Below, piece after piece: positions 36,174 to 46,671 of a DNA stretch of 64,000 nt (its first letter is position 1; each line of letters opens with the position of its first letter). The notes under the pieces were generated by a model. It saw only the letters and a list, made by a program, of their open reading frames with translations, ran no database searches and was not told the origin of the DNA. Both the position numbers and the translations under genes were made by a program. The DNA comes from Cypionkella sp. (lineage in GTDB: Bacteria > Pseudomonadota > Alphaproteobacteria > Rhodobacterales > Rhodobacteraceae), in assembly GCF_028290025.1 (NCBI RefSeq), contig NZ_JAQGKQ010000081.1:1-64000 (forward strand), written 5' to 3'.

Positions 36174-37097
36174 TCAATTCGCAATGTCGGACAGTTTGAC
36201 GCGGAAAATCTTCATCACCAAACTGACGAACAAGGTGCACATCATCAAAAGCAAGAAGGCGTAAGCCGCAGCGGTGTTCCAATCCAGCGCATCCAGCATC
36301 CATTGCTGCACGGTCTGGGTGAACCATTGCGAAGTGGTGGACCCAAGGATCGACGGCACCAGCAGCGAGCCCGCCGACAGCATGAACACCATCACCGCAC
36401 CCGATGCGATGCCGGGTTTGGCATGTGGCAAAACGATGCGCAAATGGATACGCCACCACGGCGCGCCCAAATCTTCGGCGGCCTCAATCTGGTTGGAATC
36501 GAGCGACGAAATCGCGTTGTAAACCGGGAAGATCATAAACAAAACATAGGTATAGACCAAACCGATCATCACGCCGTTATAGCCGACAATCCAGCGCACC
36601 TCATGGTCGATCAGGTGCAGCTGCATCAGCAGCCACGACAGCGGGCCCTTCAGCGCCAGTATCATCCACCATGCGAAAGCCCGCAAAACCTCTGACACCC
36701 ACAGCGGCACGAACAGCAGCAAAAACATCGTCGGGAGCGAGCGCGGGCTGAGGATTTTCGCCATGAAATACGACAGCGGATAGGCCAAAGCAAAGCAGAT
36801 CAGCGTGACGACCACCGAGTAAAAGAGCGTCAGCGAGAAGGTCAGCACATGCACCGGCAGATGAAAGGTGAAGCCGAACGGCGAAAGCTCTATGTCGCCG
36901 TTGAAGACTTTCAGGTAGTTGGTGAAGGTGTAAACATCACGCGGGCCGCCAATTTCGGTAACGGGCAGATACGGGCGAAACGAGCTTTCCAGCAGGGTCA
37001 TGTTGGGCACAATCACCAGCATCACCAGCCAAAACGCGGTCAAAAGACAGACCAGCAGGGTCAATCCCGGACCGTAGCGGCGGATCATATCACCCAT
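36174..37097 (-). CDS. ABC transporter permease (PotB-like)
   Basis: EAAEDLGAPWWRIHLRIVLPHAKPGI EAA motif. Confidence 0.88.
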   Translation of the reverse strand: MGDMIRRYGPGLTLLVCLLTAFWLVMLVIVPNMTLLESSFRPYLPVTEIGGPRDVYTFTNYLKVFNGDIELSPFGFTFHLPVHVLTFSLTLFYSVVVTLICFALAYPLSYFMAKILSPRSLPTMFLLLFVPLWVSEVLRAFAWWMILALKGPLSWLLMQLHLIDHEVRWIVGYNGVMIGLVYTYVLFMIFPVYNAISSLDSNQIEAAEDLGAPWWRIHLRIVLPHAKPGIASGAVMVFMLSAGSLLVPSILGSTTSQWFTQTVQQWMLDALDWNTAAAYAFLLLMMCTLFVSLVMKIFRVKLSDIAN

Positions 37098-37098
37098 T

Positions 37099-38181
37099 TC
37101 AGACCCCCGTTGCGGCGTCGGGAAGGATCGACGCGTGGCTCGCATTGAAATGCGCAAACCGCGCCGCGCCGATATCGGGCACAGTGGCCGAGCCATCATT
37201 GCGCAACTCGGCCACAACCGTCTGGCCACTGGCGGTTTTTGAAAGCACCGAGATGAACGCGCCCTCGAACGAAACTTCTGACACCGTCACCGGGATCGAG
37301 TTTTCAGCCGCAGCCGTTTCAGATAAAATCGTATGCTCGGGGCGGACGTAAAGTTTGATATTGCTGCCCTTTGCCAAAGCGCCCAAACGCGCACGAAGCG
37401 CGCCATGGGCGGTTTCAAAGCCAGACATACCGTCAGATGCGTTGGTGACAGAGCCCGCGAAGATGTTGTTTTCGCCTACAAAACTTGCCACAAAGCCATT
37501 GACCGGGTTGTTGTAAATCTCACGCGGGTCGGCGACTTGTTGGATGCGGCCTTGGCTCATCACGCCAACACGATCCGACATGGCAAGCGCTTCGCCCTGA
37601 TCGTGGGTGATGTAGATGAACGTGACGCCAGTGCGCTTTTGGATCGCCCGCAACTCTGCCCGCATGTGCTGGCGCAGCTTCAGGTCGAGCGCCGACAGCG
37701 GCTCGTCCAGCAGCATGACTTTCGGCTCAACCGCCAAAGCCCGGGCAATCGCCACGCGCTGTTTCTGGCCGCCCGACAGCTGGCTGACCATTTTGTCAGC
37801 CGCGCCCGGCAGATCGACCATCTCGAGCAATGCCTGCGCCTTGGCGCGGCGGGTCGCTTTATCAACGCCGCGCACTTCCAGACCGAACGAGATGTTTTCC
37901 CAGATCGGCATCAGCGGGAACAGCGCGAGGTTCTGGAAGATCAGCGCGGTCGGGCGCTGATTAGGGCGTTGGCCCTTCATATCCTTGTCACCGATTTTGA
38001 TGGTGCCCTGCGTCGGCTCGATAAAGCCCGAGATCATCCGCAGAATCGTGGTCTTCCCGCAGCCGGATGGCCCGAGGAACGAGAAAAACTCGCCGGGTCT
38101 GATCGCCACATTGGCGTTATCAACCGCGCGGAAGCTGCCAAAGTCGCAGCTGACATTTTCAAGATCAATCCCAGCACTCAT
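37099..38181 (-). CDS. ABC transporter ATP-binding protein (PotA-like)
   Basis: FLGPSGCGKTTILRM; LSGGQKQRVAIARAL; TOBE domain. Confidence 0.92.
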   Translation of the reverse strand: MSAGIDLENVSCDFGSFRAVDNANVAIRPGEFFSFLGPSGCGKTTILRMISGFIEPTQGTIKIGDKDMKGQRPNQRPTALIFQNLALFPLMPIWENISFGLEVRGVDKATRRAKAQALLEMVDLPGAADKMVSQLSGGQKQRVAIARALAVEPKVMLLDEPLSALDLKLRQHMRAELRAIQKRTGVTFIYITHDQGEALAMSDRVGVMSQGRIQQVADPREIYNNPVNGFVASFVGENNIFAGSVTNASDGMSGFETAHGALRARLGALAKGSNIKLYVRPEHTILSETAAAENSIPVTVSEVSFEGAFISVLSKTASGQTVVAELRNDGSATVPDIGAARFAHFNASHASILPDAATGV

Positions 38182-38249
38182 GGATCGTCTTTCCCCCTGA
38201 TATATTTTGTTATGCGGCCTTAAGGCCATTGGGCAACTAGAAAATATCA

Positions 38250-38275
38250 ACGCCGGGCCCCTGCGGACCCGGCGT
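38250..38275 (-). terminator. Stem-loop between potD-like and potA-like genes
   Basis: ACGCCGGG ... CCCGGCGT 8-bp stem, no long T-run. Confidence 0.5.
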
Positions 38276-38293
38276 CAGTGTCAGGATGATCGC

Positions 38294-39418
38294 TTACGCG
38301 GCCTTGTATTTGTCAGCATATTCCGCACGCTTGGTCAGGAATTCTGCTGATTGCGTTGGCCACCACCAAAGCTTCGCCAGCGCCTCGTCGTTGAAGGTGC
38401 TGTTGTAATAGGTCGCGACATCTGGGTCCATCTTCTCGGACGCGCCTTTGCCAACCGGGTTCGACGAGAAGGCGGTTGCCCACATCGCAGCACCGTCCGG
38501 GGTCGAAACCCATTTGGCAAATTCATGCGCCTGATCGACGTTGACGGCGTTTTTCAGCAGCACGAAACCTTGGTGCCAAGCAAACGCGCCTTCAACCGGA
38601 GCGATATAGCCGTAGCCATCATTGCGCAGGTTGAAGCCGGTCGAATCCCAGCAAAGACCAACAGTCGCGCCGTTTGCGGTGAAGCCTGCGTTGGCTTCAT
38701 TCTCGCCCGACCACCACTGAACCACGTTGCCTTTGGCTTTGACGGCTTCAGCCAGAGCGATGTCCCAAAGTTCGGCCATAGCGCCCATGTCAGAATAGCC
38801 ATCGGTCCACGGACGCGGCAGCTTGCCGTTAGCATCGAGCCAGCGACCCATTGCAGCCAGTGCCGAATGTGGGCGCAGCACAACTTGGTTTGCCGGATCG
38901 AACAGCGCGCCCAGAGTTGGCGGCTCACCGAGTTTGGCGCTCTCTTTGTTGTAGACCAGCGATTCAGTGCCCCAGTTCGAAGGCACATAGTAAAGCTTGC
39001 CGTCGATGCGCGAACGTTCGCCCGCAGCGCCGTCTGCCAGACCCGGCAAATAGTTGTCCATCGCGAGTTTGGCCGGATCCCAAGCAGCGATGAGACCATT
39101 GGAGTTCCAAGCGCCAACGCGTTCAATCGTCGGCTCGGTCACGTCCATGCCGCCAGCTTCCAGCGCGACTTTGGCTTCACCGAACATGGTGTCCTGGTCG
39201 GGAAGTTCTTTGAAGTTCACTTTGATGCCGGTGGCCGTGGTGAAGGCCGGAAACACTTCGGCCGCCAGTTTGTCATAACCGGCCCAGCCGGTGAAGTTCA
39301 GCTCGCCCGACGAGGCCAGCGCCTTGGAGGATATGATCGCGGGGGCAGCCAGTGCGCCCACGCCAACGGCCGACGACTTTAGAAAGCTGCGGCGGTTAAA
39401 TGAGGTGTGTTTGTTCAC
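38294..39418 (-). CDS. Extracellular polyamine-type solute-binding protein (PotD-like)
   Basis: Twin-arginine-like NRRSFLKSSAVGVGALAAPA; ELNFTGWAGYDKLAAEVFPAFTTATGIKVNF. Confidence 0.9.
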   Translation of the reverse strand: MNKHTSFNRRSFLKSSAVGVGALAAPAIISSKALASSGELNFTGWAGYDKLAAEVFPAFTTATGIKVNFKELPDQDTMFGEAKVALEAGGMDVTEPTIERVGAWNSNGLIAAWDPAKLAMDNYLPGLADGAAGERSRIDGKLYYVPSNWGTESLVYNKESAKLGEPPTLGALFDPANQVVLRPHSALAAMGRWLDANGKLPRPWTDGYSDMGAMAELWDIALAEAVKAKGNVVQWWSGENEANAGFTANGATVGLCWDSTGFNLRNDGYGYIAPVEGAFAWHQGFVLLKNAVNVDQAHEFAKWVSTPDGAAMWATAFSSNPVGKGASEKMDPDVATYYNSTFNDEALAKLWWWPTQSAEFLTKRAEYADKYKAA

Positions 39419-39898
39419 GAAAGTCTCCCTGGTGTTGATCCGCTGTTAACGGATGGCAGCAGATGCTTTGAGCGCATCTTTGTAACGAGTCGTGTTGCCG
39501 TGTGTATCCATATGACAGCGGCAGCAGTCCTGCGCCAAATCTACTCCAGTGCAGGGGTGGCGAGTCAACAACTGTTGTTGATCGGCGGATCAAGAAACCG
39601 CGCAAGTTGCGGGCTTGGCAGGCAAATGCTTGCAAATCGGGCAGCGGCGCAGAATGGCCTTGCTGTTTACAGCACCGCCAGCAGGCAAAATCTTTGGCGA
39701 TACCTGCCAATAATATGCGAGCAAAAGATTTATTATACGTGGCAAGCGTTTATTTATCGCTCAAGATTTCATCTCATCGCCAAATCTTCGAATAATCTTC
39801 GACTTTTCGTCGCATGTTTCGTCATCTTTACAAACTCCTTTCACCGCATTGCGCTAAGCTAGAGCGAAGCAAACAGCGGGCACAATTCGGGGTTGTAA

Positions 39899-41155
39899 AT
39901 GAAGATTGTCATTCTTGGTGCAGGTGTTATCGGCGTAACCTCGGCGTGGTATTTGGCGAAAGCCGGGCATGAGGTGACGGTGATTGATCGCCAGCCGGGC
40001 CCAGCGTTAGAGACGAGTTATGCCAACGCCGGTGAGATTAGCCCCGGTTATGCAAGCCCTTGGGCCGCCCCCGGTATCCCTGCGAAGGCGATGAAATGGC
40101 TGTTCATGCGCCACGCGCCGCTGATCATCCAGCCGATCCCCGATCTCGCCAAGGTGTCGTGGGTGATCCGTATGCTGATGAACTGCACGTCGGCGGCTTA
40201 CGGGGTGAACAAAAGCCGGATGGTGCGGCTGGCCGAATACAGCCGCGATTGCCTGATGGCTTTGCGGGTTGATACTGGCATTGGCTATGACGAGCGGATG
40301 CAAGGCACGTTGCAACTGTTCCGCACCCAAAAGCAGGTGGATGGCGCTTACAAAGACATCAAGGTGTTAAAGGCCGACGGCGTGCCGTTTGAGGTGCTGG
40401 ATGCCGATGGCTGCATTGCCGCAGAACCCGGTCTGGCACCACGTCGTGATGCTATCGCGGGTGGTTTGCGACTGCCGGGGGATGAAACCGGCGATTGCTT
40501 CAAGTTCACCAACACGCTGCAAGACATGGCGATCGCGGCGGGTGTTACGTTCCGCTACGGCGTGCGGATTGATCGGCTTGAGGCTGAGAGTGGCCGCATC
40601 GCAGCCGTTCACACCTCGGAAGGTCGCTTGACCGCTGACGCTTTCGTGCTGGCCTTGGGGTCGTACTCGCCGCTCCTCGCAGCACCTTTGGGCATCAAAC
40701 TGCCGGTTTATCCGGTGAAGGGCTATTCGATCACCGTGCCGATCATTGACGAGACCCGCGCCCCCGAATCAACCGTGATGGATGAGACGTATAAGATCGC
40801 CATCACCCGGCTTGGCGACCGTATCCGAGTCGGTGGCATGGCCGAGATTGCGGGCTTCGATATGAGCCTGCACCAAAAGCGCCGCGATACTCTGGTGCAT
40901 TCGGTGGAAGATTTGTTCGGTGGCGCGGGCGATCAAAGCCGCGCGAGTTTCTGGTGTGGCTTACGTCCCATGACGCCGGATGGCACGCCGATCTTGGGCC
41001 GCTCGCCGATTTCCAACCTGTATCTCAACACTGGCCACGGCACATTGGGCTGGACGATGGCGACAGGCTCGGCCCGGGTGCTGGCCGACCTGATCTCGGG
41101 TCATGCGCCGGATATTGAGACCGCCGATCTGGGATATGCGCGCTACCAAGCTTGA
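39899..41155 (+). CDS. dadA: D-amino acid dehydrogenase small subunit
   Basis: [68 protein letters not shown]. Confidence 0.95.
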   Translation: MKIVILGAGVIGVTSAWYLAKAGHEVTVIDRQPGPALETSYANAGEISPGYASPWAAPGIPAKAMKWLFMRHAPLIIQPIPDLAKVSWVIRMLMNCTSAAYGVNKSRMVRLAEYSRDCLMALRVDTGIGYDERMQGTLQLFRTQKQVDGAYKDIKVLKADGVPFEVLDADGCIAAEPGLAPRRDAIAGGLRLPGDETGDCFKFTNTLQDMAIAAGVTFRYGVRIDRLEAESGRIAAVHTSEGRLTADAFVLALGSYSPLLAAPLGIKLPVYPVKGYSITVPIIDETRAPESTVMDETYKIAITRLGDRIRVGGMAEIAGFDMSLHQKRRDTLVHSVEDLFGGAGDQSRASFWCGLRPMTPDGTPILGRSPISNLYLNTGHGTLGWTMATGSARVLADLISGHAPDIETADLGYARYQA

Positions 41156-41203
41156 CGTTGACCCTGCACCGCTGCCCGCTATGGTCGGGCGAAACTGGCA
41201 AGG

Positions 41204-42460
41204 ATGGCGGCGATGGATATGGCAACTGGTGCGGTGATTGATCCGGTAAAGCTGGCGAAACTGGCCGAAGTGGCGGTGAATGTCGGTGTGGCGTTGCAGC
41301 CGGGGCAGGATTTGATTCTGACGGCCCCGATGACCGCCCTGCCCTTGGTGCGCCTGATTGCAGCCGCCGCTTATCGTGCAGGCGCGGGCGTGGTGACGCC
41401 GATTTTCGCGGACGAGGCGATTGCTTTGGCGCGCTATCAACACGGGCAGGACGCGAGTTTCGATACCGCGCCGAGCTGGCTGTATAACGGCATGGCGGAA
41501 GCGTTCGCTAACGGTGCAGCGCGGATGGCGATTGTCGGTGACAATCCGATGCTGCTCGCCAATGAAGACCCAGCCAAGGTCGCCCGCGCAGGCAAGGCGA
41601 ATTCTTTGGCCTATCAACCGGCTTTGGCTAAGATCGCGGGCTTTGATATCAACTGGTCGATCTGCTCCTATCCGGGTGAGGCTTGGGCTCGGCAGATTTT
41701 CCCTGATCTTGCGCCCGATGCCGCCGTGCACCGCTTGGCCGAGGCAATTTTCGCCGCCTCCCGCGTCGATCAAGCCGACCCGGTGGCAGCTTGGGCGAGC
41801 CATAACGCAGCTTTACGCGCCCGCACCAAATGGCTGAACGGCAAGCGCTTTGCCGCCCTGCGCTTTACCGGGCCGGGGACGGATCTGACAGTTGGTCTGG
41901 CTGATGGCCATGAATGGCAAGGCGGCGCATCGACGGCGAAAAACGGCGTGACCTGCAACGCCAACATCCCGACTGAGGAAGTTTTCACCACGCCGCATGC
42001 GCTGCGGGTGGACGGATTTGTCAGCGCCACCAAGCCCTTGGCGCATCAAGGCACGCTGATTGAGAATATCCAAGTGCGGTTTGAAGCGGGCCGGATTGTC
42101 GAGGCCAAAGCCAGCAAGGGTGAGGCTGTGCTGCAAAAGCTGATCGATTCAGATGAAGGCGCGCGGCGGTTGGGCGAGGTGGCCTTGGTGCCGCACAGCT
42201 CGCCAATTTCTCAGTCGGGCCTGTTGTTCTACAACACGCTGTTCGACGAAAATGCCGCGTGCCACATCGCTTTGGGTCAGTGCTATGCGAAATGTTTTCT
42301 GGATGGTGCCACGCTTTCGCCCGAAGCTATCGCGGCGCAGGGCGGCAACTCCAGCATGATCCATGTCGATTGGATGATCGGCTCGGGGTTGGTGGATATT
42401 GACGGGATTGGCGCGGATGGAGTGTCGGAAGCGGTGTTTCGAGGGGGTGAATGGGCTTGA
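41204..42460 (+). CDS. M29-family aminopeptidase
   Basis: FTGPGTDLTVGL...NIPTEEVFTTPHALRVDG...MIHVDWMIGS. Confidence 0.9.
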   Translation: MAAMDMATGAVIDPVKLAKLAEVAVNVGVALQPGQDLILTAPMTALPLVRLIAAAAYRAGAGVVTPIFADEAIALARYQHGQDASFDTAPSWLYNGMAEAFANGAARMAIVGDNPMLLANEDPAKVARAGKANSLAYQPALAKIAGFDINWSICSYPGEAWARQIFPDLAPDAAVHRLAEAIFAASRVDQADPVAAWASHNAALRARTKWLNGKRFAALRFTGPGTDLTVGLADGHEWQGGASTAKNGVTCNANIPTEEVFTTPHALRVDGFVSATKPLAHQGTLIENIQVRFEAGRIVEAKASKGEAVLQKLIDSDEGARRLGEVALVPHSSPISQSGLLFYNTLFDENAACHIALGQCYAKCFLDGATLSPEAIAAQGGNSSMIHVDWMIGSGLVDIDGIGADGVSEAVFRGGEWA

Positions 42461-42483
42461 AAGCCGCGCTTGGGGCCAGCGCT

Positions 42484-42565
42484 GGGGGTTTCACACCTCC
42501 AAAGTCACATTGGCTCTAAGCCAATGTGACCTGACCCCCGTGGGATATTTAAGCCAATGCGAAAG
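42484..42565 (+). repeat. Compound inverted repeat plus gene-end repeat copy e
   Basis: TCACATTGGCT-cta-AGCCAATGTGA perfect 11-bp stem, outer GGGGGT/ACCCCC, then TGGGATATTTAAGCCAATGCGAAAG. Confidence 0.65.
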
Positions 42566-42609
42566 CAAATTTTAATCAAATGCCTAGCAGTTGGCGCCAA
42601 GCGAGTGAA

Positions 42610-43026
42610 TTACTTGACCTGTAACGTTTTGAGATATTCGGCAAGTTCCACCAATCGGATCGGCGTTGGCGTCGCAATGCCGTCGCCGCCATCATAAGGC
42701 ACGGTGTCACCTTCCAGCAGCGGCGCAAAATCCGGCATCACGCCCTCACCCTTTTTGCCAGCATAGCCCCAGATTTGCGCCATGACTTTTGTGGTCGGGA
42801 ACGCGCCCTTGTTGCGCGCCGCAAGCTTGCTCAGATCGGCGGGTTTCTTCGCCAGCCCGGCAGCGGCCTCGCCATCGCCTTTGCCCGACGCTCCATGACA
42901 GGCCGCGCAGTAATTCGCGTAATCATCCGCACCGCTGGTTTTCTCCGGCGCTTTGCCAAGCCCGACGCAAGCGGCCAGCACAGCAGCCGAAAGCCCGAGC
43001 GCCGTCAAGTTAACTCGTGTGCGCAT
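42610..43026 (-). CDS. c-type cytochrome
   Basis: CAACHGASGKGDGEAAAGLAKKPADL heme motif, lipoprotein-like signal. Confidence 0.9.
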   Translation of the reverse strand: MRTRVNLTALGLSAAVLAACVGLGKAPEKTSGADDYANYCAACHGASGKGDGEAAAGLAKKPADLSKLAARNKGAFPTTKVMAQIWGYAGKKGEGVMPDFAPLLEGDTVPYDGGDGIATPTPIRLVELAEYLKTLQVK

Positions 43027-43086
43027 GGTATTCTCCTGATCGTTGGCGTTTCCTGCACGTTTGCGGGATGCGGGCCCAAGCTTGCA

Positions 43087-43770
43087 TCAGGACGTCACAA
43101 CCCGGCCCTTGTCCAGCCGCACCACACGGTCCATCCGGGCGGCAAGCTCCATATTATGCGTGGCGATCAGGGCTGCGAGACCGGTTTCGCGCACCAGAGC
43201 CATCAGCGCGCCGAACACCTGATCCGAGGTGGCGGGGTCAAGGTTGCCCGTCGGCTCATCCGCCAGCAGAAGTTTCGGCTGGTTCGCCAGCGCGCGACAG
43301 AACGCGACACGCTGTTGCTCGCCCCCCGAAAGCGCCGCCGGACGGTGATTTGCCCGCGGCGACACGCCGACATGCGCCAGCAGATCACGCGCGCGGACTT
43401 CGGCCTCAGCCTTCGGTACCCCATTGGCAAGCTGCGGAATAACCACGTTTTCCATCGCGGTAAACTCGGGCAGCAGGTGGTGAAACTGGTAAATGAAGCC
43501 GACATCATTGCGCCGCGCCTCGGTCCGCGCCTTGTCGCCCAAACCCACCATATTGCGCCCGCCCAGGGCGACCGAGCCTTCGTCGGGCGTATCGAGCAGC
43601 CCCGCGATATGCAGCAGCGTCGATTTTCCGGCACCTGAAGGGGCGACCAAAGCCACCACCTCACCGCGTTTCACCTCCAAAGTTGCACCATGCAGCACAT
43701 AAACTTCCGAGGGCTTACCACGGTTATAGCATTTCTCAATGCCCGCCAGTTCCAGCGCAAAATCACTCAT
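43087..43770 (-). CDS. lolD: Lipoprotein-releasing ABC transporter ATP-binding protein
   Basis: [25 protein letters not shown]...[32 protein letters not shown]. Confidence 0.93.
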   Translation of the reverse strand: MSDFALELAGIEKCYNRGKPSEVYVLHGATLEVKRGEVVALVAPSGAGKSTLLHIAGLLDTPDEGSVALGGRNMVGLGDKARTEARRNDVGFIYQFHHLLPEFTAMENVVIPQLANGVPKAEAEVRARDLLAHVGVSPRANHRPAALSGGEQQRVAFCRALANQPKLLLADEPTGNLDPATSDQVFGALMALVRETGLAALIATHNMELAARMDRVVRLDKGRVVTS

Positions 43771-45100
43771 AACGCAGCGCCTCCACCGGGTTCATTCGGG
43801 CCGCACGCCGCGCCGGGAAAATCGTCACGATGAACGACAGCCCCAGCGACAGCGCCATCGCTGAGGCCACATCGCCCAGCTTCAACTCGGCAGGTAGCGC
43901 GTAAATCCCACGGATCGACGGATCCCAGACATCGCCGCCCGTCACCAGATTGATCAGCCCGACCACGTCATCAATATAGGTGGCAAACAGGCAGCCGATG
44001 ATCACGCCCAGAAACGTGCCGACCACACCGGTAAACGCGCCACAGATGAAGAAAATTCGCAGGATTGAGCCTTCTGTCAGCCCCATTGTGCGCAAAATCC
44101 CAATATCGCGGCCCTTGTTTTTCACCAGCATAATCAAGCCCGAAATGATGTTCAGCGTCGAGATCAGCACCAGAATCGACATGATCAGGAACATCACATT
44201 GTCCTCAATCTTCAGCGCGTTCAGGTAGCTTCCGGCAGAATCCATCCACGTCCACAGCATCGCATCCTGCCCGCCAGCCCCCATCACAGCATCGCGGTAG
44301 CTGTCAATTTGCTCAGGTTCCTTAACCATAACCTCAAACTCATCGGCGAGATTTTCACGGTTAAAGAACGATTGCGCTTCGTCAAACGGCATATACATCC
44401 GACTTTGGTCGATCAGATAATTGCCCGAGGTGAACACATAAACCACCGGATAGGCGTTAACCCTTGGGCTGGAACCGAACGGAGATTTCACTCCGGTAGG
44501 CGAAATCACCCGCAATTTGTCGCCCACCGTCACGCCCAAAGTCCGCGCCAAACCTGAGCCAATCGCAATGCCTTGGTCAAAATCATCAAGGTTTCCATAG
44601 GCATCCGCGCCATCGCCAATGCGGGGGATGCGGCGCAGATCGGCCAACCGCAGACCGAACACCTCAGCCCCGCTGGAACCCTCACCCGCCGTCAGCATCA
44701 CCTGACCTTTGATCTGCGGAGCGGCTTCCGTCACGCCGGGGATCGCGCCAAGCTTCTTCGCAATCGCATCGTAATCGGCGAAGCCCTTCACCATCTGGCC
44801 TTCCGCATCGACATGACCCGCCGAATACACCGTCACATGCGCGTTCGATCCAAGGAAAGTTGACACCAATTCGGTGCGAAACCCCGAGCGCACCGCCAGC
44901 GTCACGATCAGCGCAAACACCGCCAAAGTGATGCCGATCAGGCTGATCCAAGTCATCACCGACACGCCCCCTTCGGCACGTTTTGCGCGCAAATAGCGCC
45001 AGGCAATCATAAATTCAAAGCGGGAGAAGGGGCGGGTCGAGGCCAAGATGCTGCTCTTTCTTTTTCGCGCCAAAGTGCAACGAGAAAGCCGCAGGGTCAA
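43763..45100 (-). CDS. lolE: Lipoprotein-releasing ABC transporter permease (LolC/E)
   Basis: [38 protein letters not shown]; FtsX-like C-terminus. True start may lie downstream of 45100. Confidence 0.9.
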   Translation of the reverse strand: MTLRLSRCTLARKRKSSILASTRPFSRFEFMIAWRYLRAKRAEGGVSVMTWISLIGITLAVFALIVTLAVRSGFRTELVSTFLGSNAHVTVYSAGHVDAEGQMVKGFADYDAIAKKLGAIPGVTEAAPQIKGQVMLTAGEGSSGAEVFGLRLADLRRIPRIGDGADAYGNLDDFDQGIAIGSGLARTLGVTVGDKLRVISPTGVKSPFGSSPRVNAYPVVYVFTSGNYLIDQSRMYMPFDEAQSFFNRENLADEFEVMVKEPEQIDSYRDAVMGAGGQDAMLWTWMDSAGSYLNALKIEDNVMFLIMSILVLISTLNIISGLIMLVKNKGRDIGILRTMGLTEGSILRIFFICGAFTGVVGTFLGVIIGCLFATYIDDVVGLINLVTGGDVWDPSIRGIYALPAELKLGDVASAMALSLGLSFIVTIFPARRAARMNPVEALRYE

Positions 45101-45171
45101 GGAACGCTTGTGTGAGACAATTTCGGCCAGCCTGCGGGTTTAAAATCGGCCAGCATCTGGCTCAGCCCATG

Positions 45172-45507
45172 TCACAGATCGGTCTGCGGCCCCGGCAATT
45201 CTTGCAGCTTCAACTCTGCCGGAGTCTTCCGCCGCAGGATAATATCGCCATTCGGCAGCTTTTCCGGCGCATGATAATTCTGCAAATCATCCATCATTTG
45301 CAGAATTTCCATCAGTTTCGGCTGCACCTCTTTCAGCGCGTCTGCCATGTCTTGCAGGTTTGGCTCCACCTGCCCAAGCAGATGATTGAAAAGCAACTTC
45401 GCGCCCTCTTGCATCAAATTCAGCCCCCTATCGGCGTCGGAATTGTCCGGCGTTTGAGCCGCGATGGGCGTCGCGAGCAGCAATAGGGCAAGGCACAGGT
45501 GCTTCAT
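45172..45507 (-). CDS. Hypothetical secreted protein
   Basis: Signal peptide MKHLCLALLLLATPIAAQ; start trimmed to ATG 45507. Confidence 0.65.
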   Translation of the reverse strand: MKHLCLALLLLATPIAAQTPDNSDADRGLNLMQEGAKLLFNHLLGQVEPNLQDMADALKEVQPKLMEILQMMDDLQNYHAPEKLPNGDIILRRKTPAELKLQELPGPQTDL

Positions 45508-45543
45508 GCGGAAACTATGCGCAGAACCACGTGGCATTTCAAA

Positions 45544-46671
45544 TCACAAAGCCAGATCCAGCGTCACCGGGAAGTGATCCGAGGCGGAAAGCAGCGCATC
45601 CGACAGACCGGGGGCGGCCAGAACGCCGGGATCATTGAACGGATGCCAAATCCGCCAACTCGGTTTCATGGCCGCCAGATCGGGCGAGACCATGATGAAA
45701 TCGAGCAAAGCTTCAAACAACCGTTGCTGTGGTTGCAGCCAAAACCGCGCCGTGCTGGGCGCTAAGGCATTGGTTTCATTCAACGCCATCTCGGCATTCG
45801 GATCATGCAGCGGCACGCGATCACTGCCCTGCCCTAGCACAATCTCAATCCCCGAGCGACCGAATAGCTTTTCAAACTCGTCCAAACCCGGCCCGTCGTT
45901 GAAATCACCGAGCACAATCACGCTGTCGCCTGCCGCCAACTGCCGATCCACCCGAGCGCGCAGCCAAAGACATTCCGCCAACTGCTTGCGACGGTTTTCT
46001 ATCGAAATCCGCTTATAGGCGGCGTCATTTGTGGCTCCATGCGGGGCTTTCGACTTGGCGTGGACCCCAATTAACCGCAATTTGTGGCCACCCGCGGTCG
46101 TCACCGCGAGTTCTAACGGTGGTTTTGAGAACCGCACCAGATCGTCAATACCGTCGCCGTTCAAATCCAACCGCAACTGGCTGTCAAAGCGCGGAGCCCC
46201 CGGCGCGCCGTGGCTTGGCGCCGGATCGCCCAAAGGATCGTGCTGGGCGGACAGCTTGTCAGGGTCGTATAGAAACGCGATTTCCTGTTCCGTATCAGAG
46301 GTATAGCCGATCATCGCCCGCCGCGTCCGCAAACCATATTTCGCGGCAAAAGCCTCTAGCGCGGTCACGGTAGACCTGTGGGCATTGGTGTCCGGCGCTT
46401 CGATAATCATTACCGCATCGGCGTCCAGCGCGTTGAACACCACGCCCAAAGCCGCCAACTGCTTGCCCCGGTTGACCTGATAACGCGCCGAAGGGCCATC
46501 ATCGTCCAACAATCGCCCGCGATCATCGAACAGAGCGTTGAACCATTCGACATTGTAACAGGCGAGCCGAAGATGCTCGGGTTTCGACGGATCGCGACTA
46601 AGCTGATCGGTTTTCACTTCGGACGGCGGCGCTTCCTTCACGCTGCGACCTTGGACTGAATCTCGTGCCAC
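45544..46671 (-). CDS. Endonuclease/exonuclease/phosphatase family protein
   Basis: LACYNVEWFNALFDD...VIVLGDFNDGPG...SDHFPVTLDL. Confidence 0.85.
   Translation of the reverse strand: MARDSVQGRSVKEAPPSEVKTDQLSRDPSKPEHLRLACYNVEWFNALFDDRGRLLDDDGPSARYQVNRGKQLAALGVVFNALDADAVMIIEAPDTNAHRSTVTALEAFAAKYGLRTRRAMIGYTSDTEQEIAFLYDPDKLSAQHDPLGDPAPSHGAPGAPRFDSQLRLDLNGDGIDDLVRFSKPPLELAVTTAGGHKLRLIGVHAKSKAPHGATNDAAYKRISIENRRKQLAECLWLRARVDRQLAAGDSVIVLGDFNDGPGLDEFEKLFGRSGIEIVLGQGSDRVPLHDPNAEMALNETNALAPSTARFWLQPQQRLFEALLDFIMVSPDLAAMKPSWRIWHPFNDPGVLAAPGLSDALLSASDHFPVTLDLAL

Noticed and set aside
38250-38275. Possible riboswitch between potD-like and potA-like genes
   Set aside because: Only a simple GC hairpin; best explained as an attenuator or mRNA-stabilising stem after the binding-protein gene.
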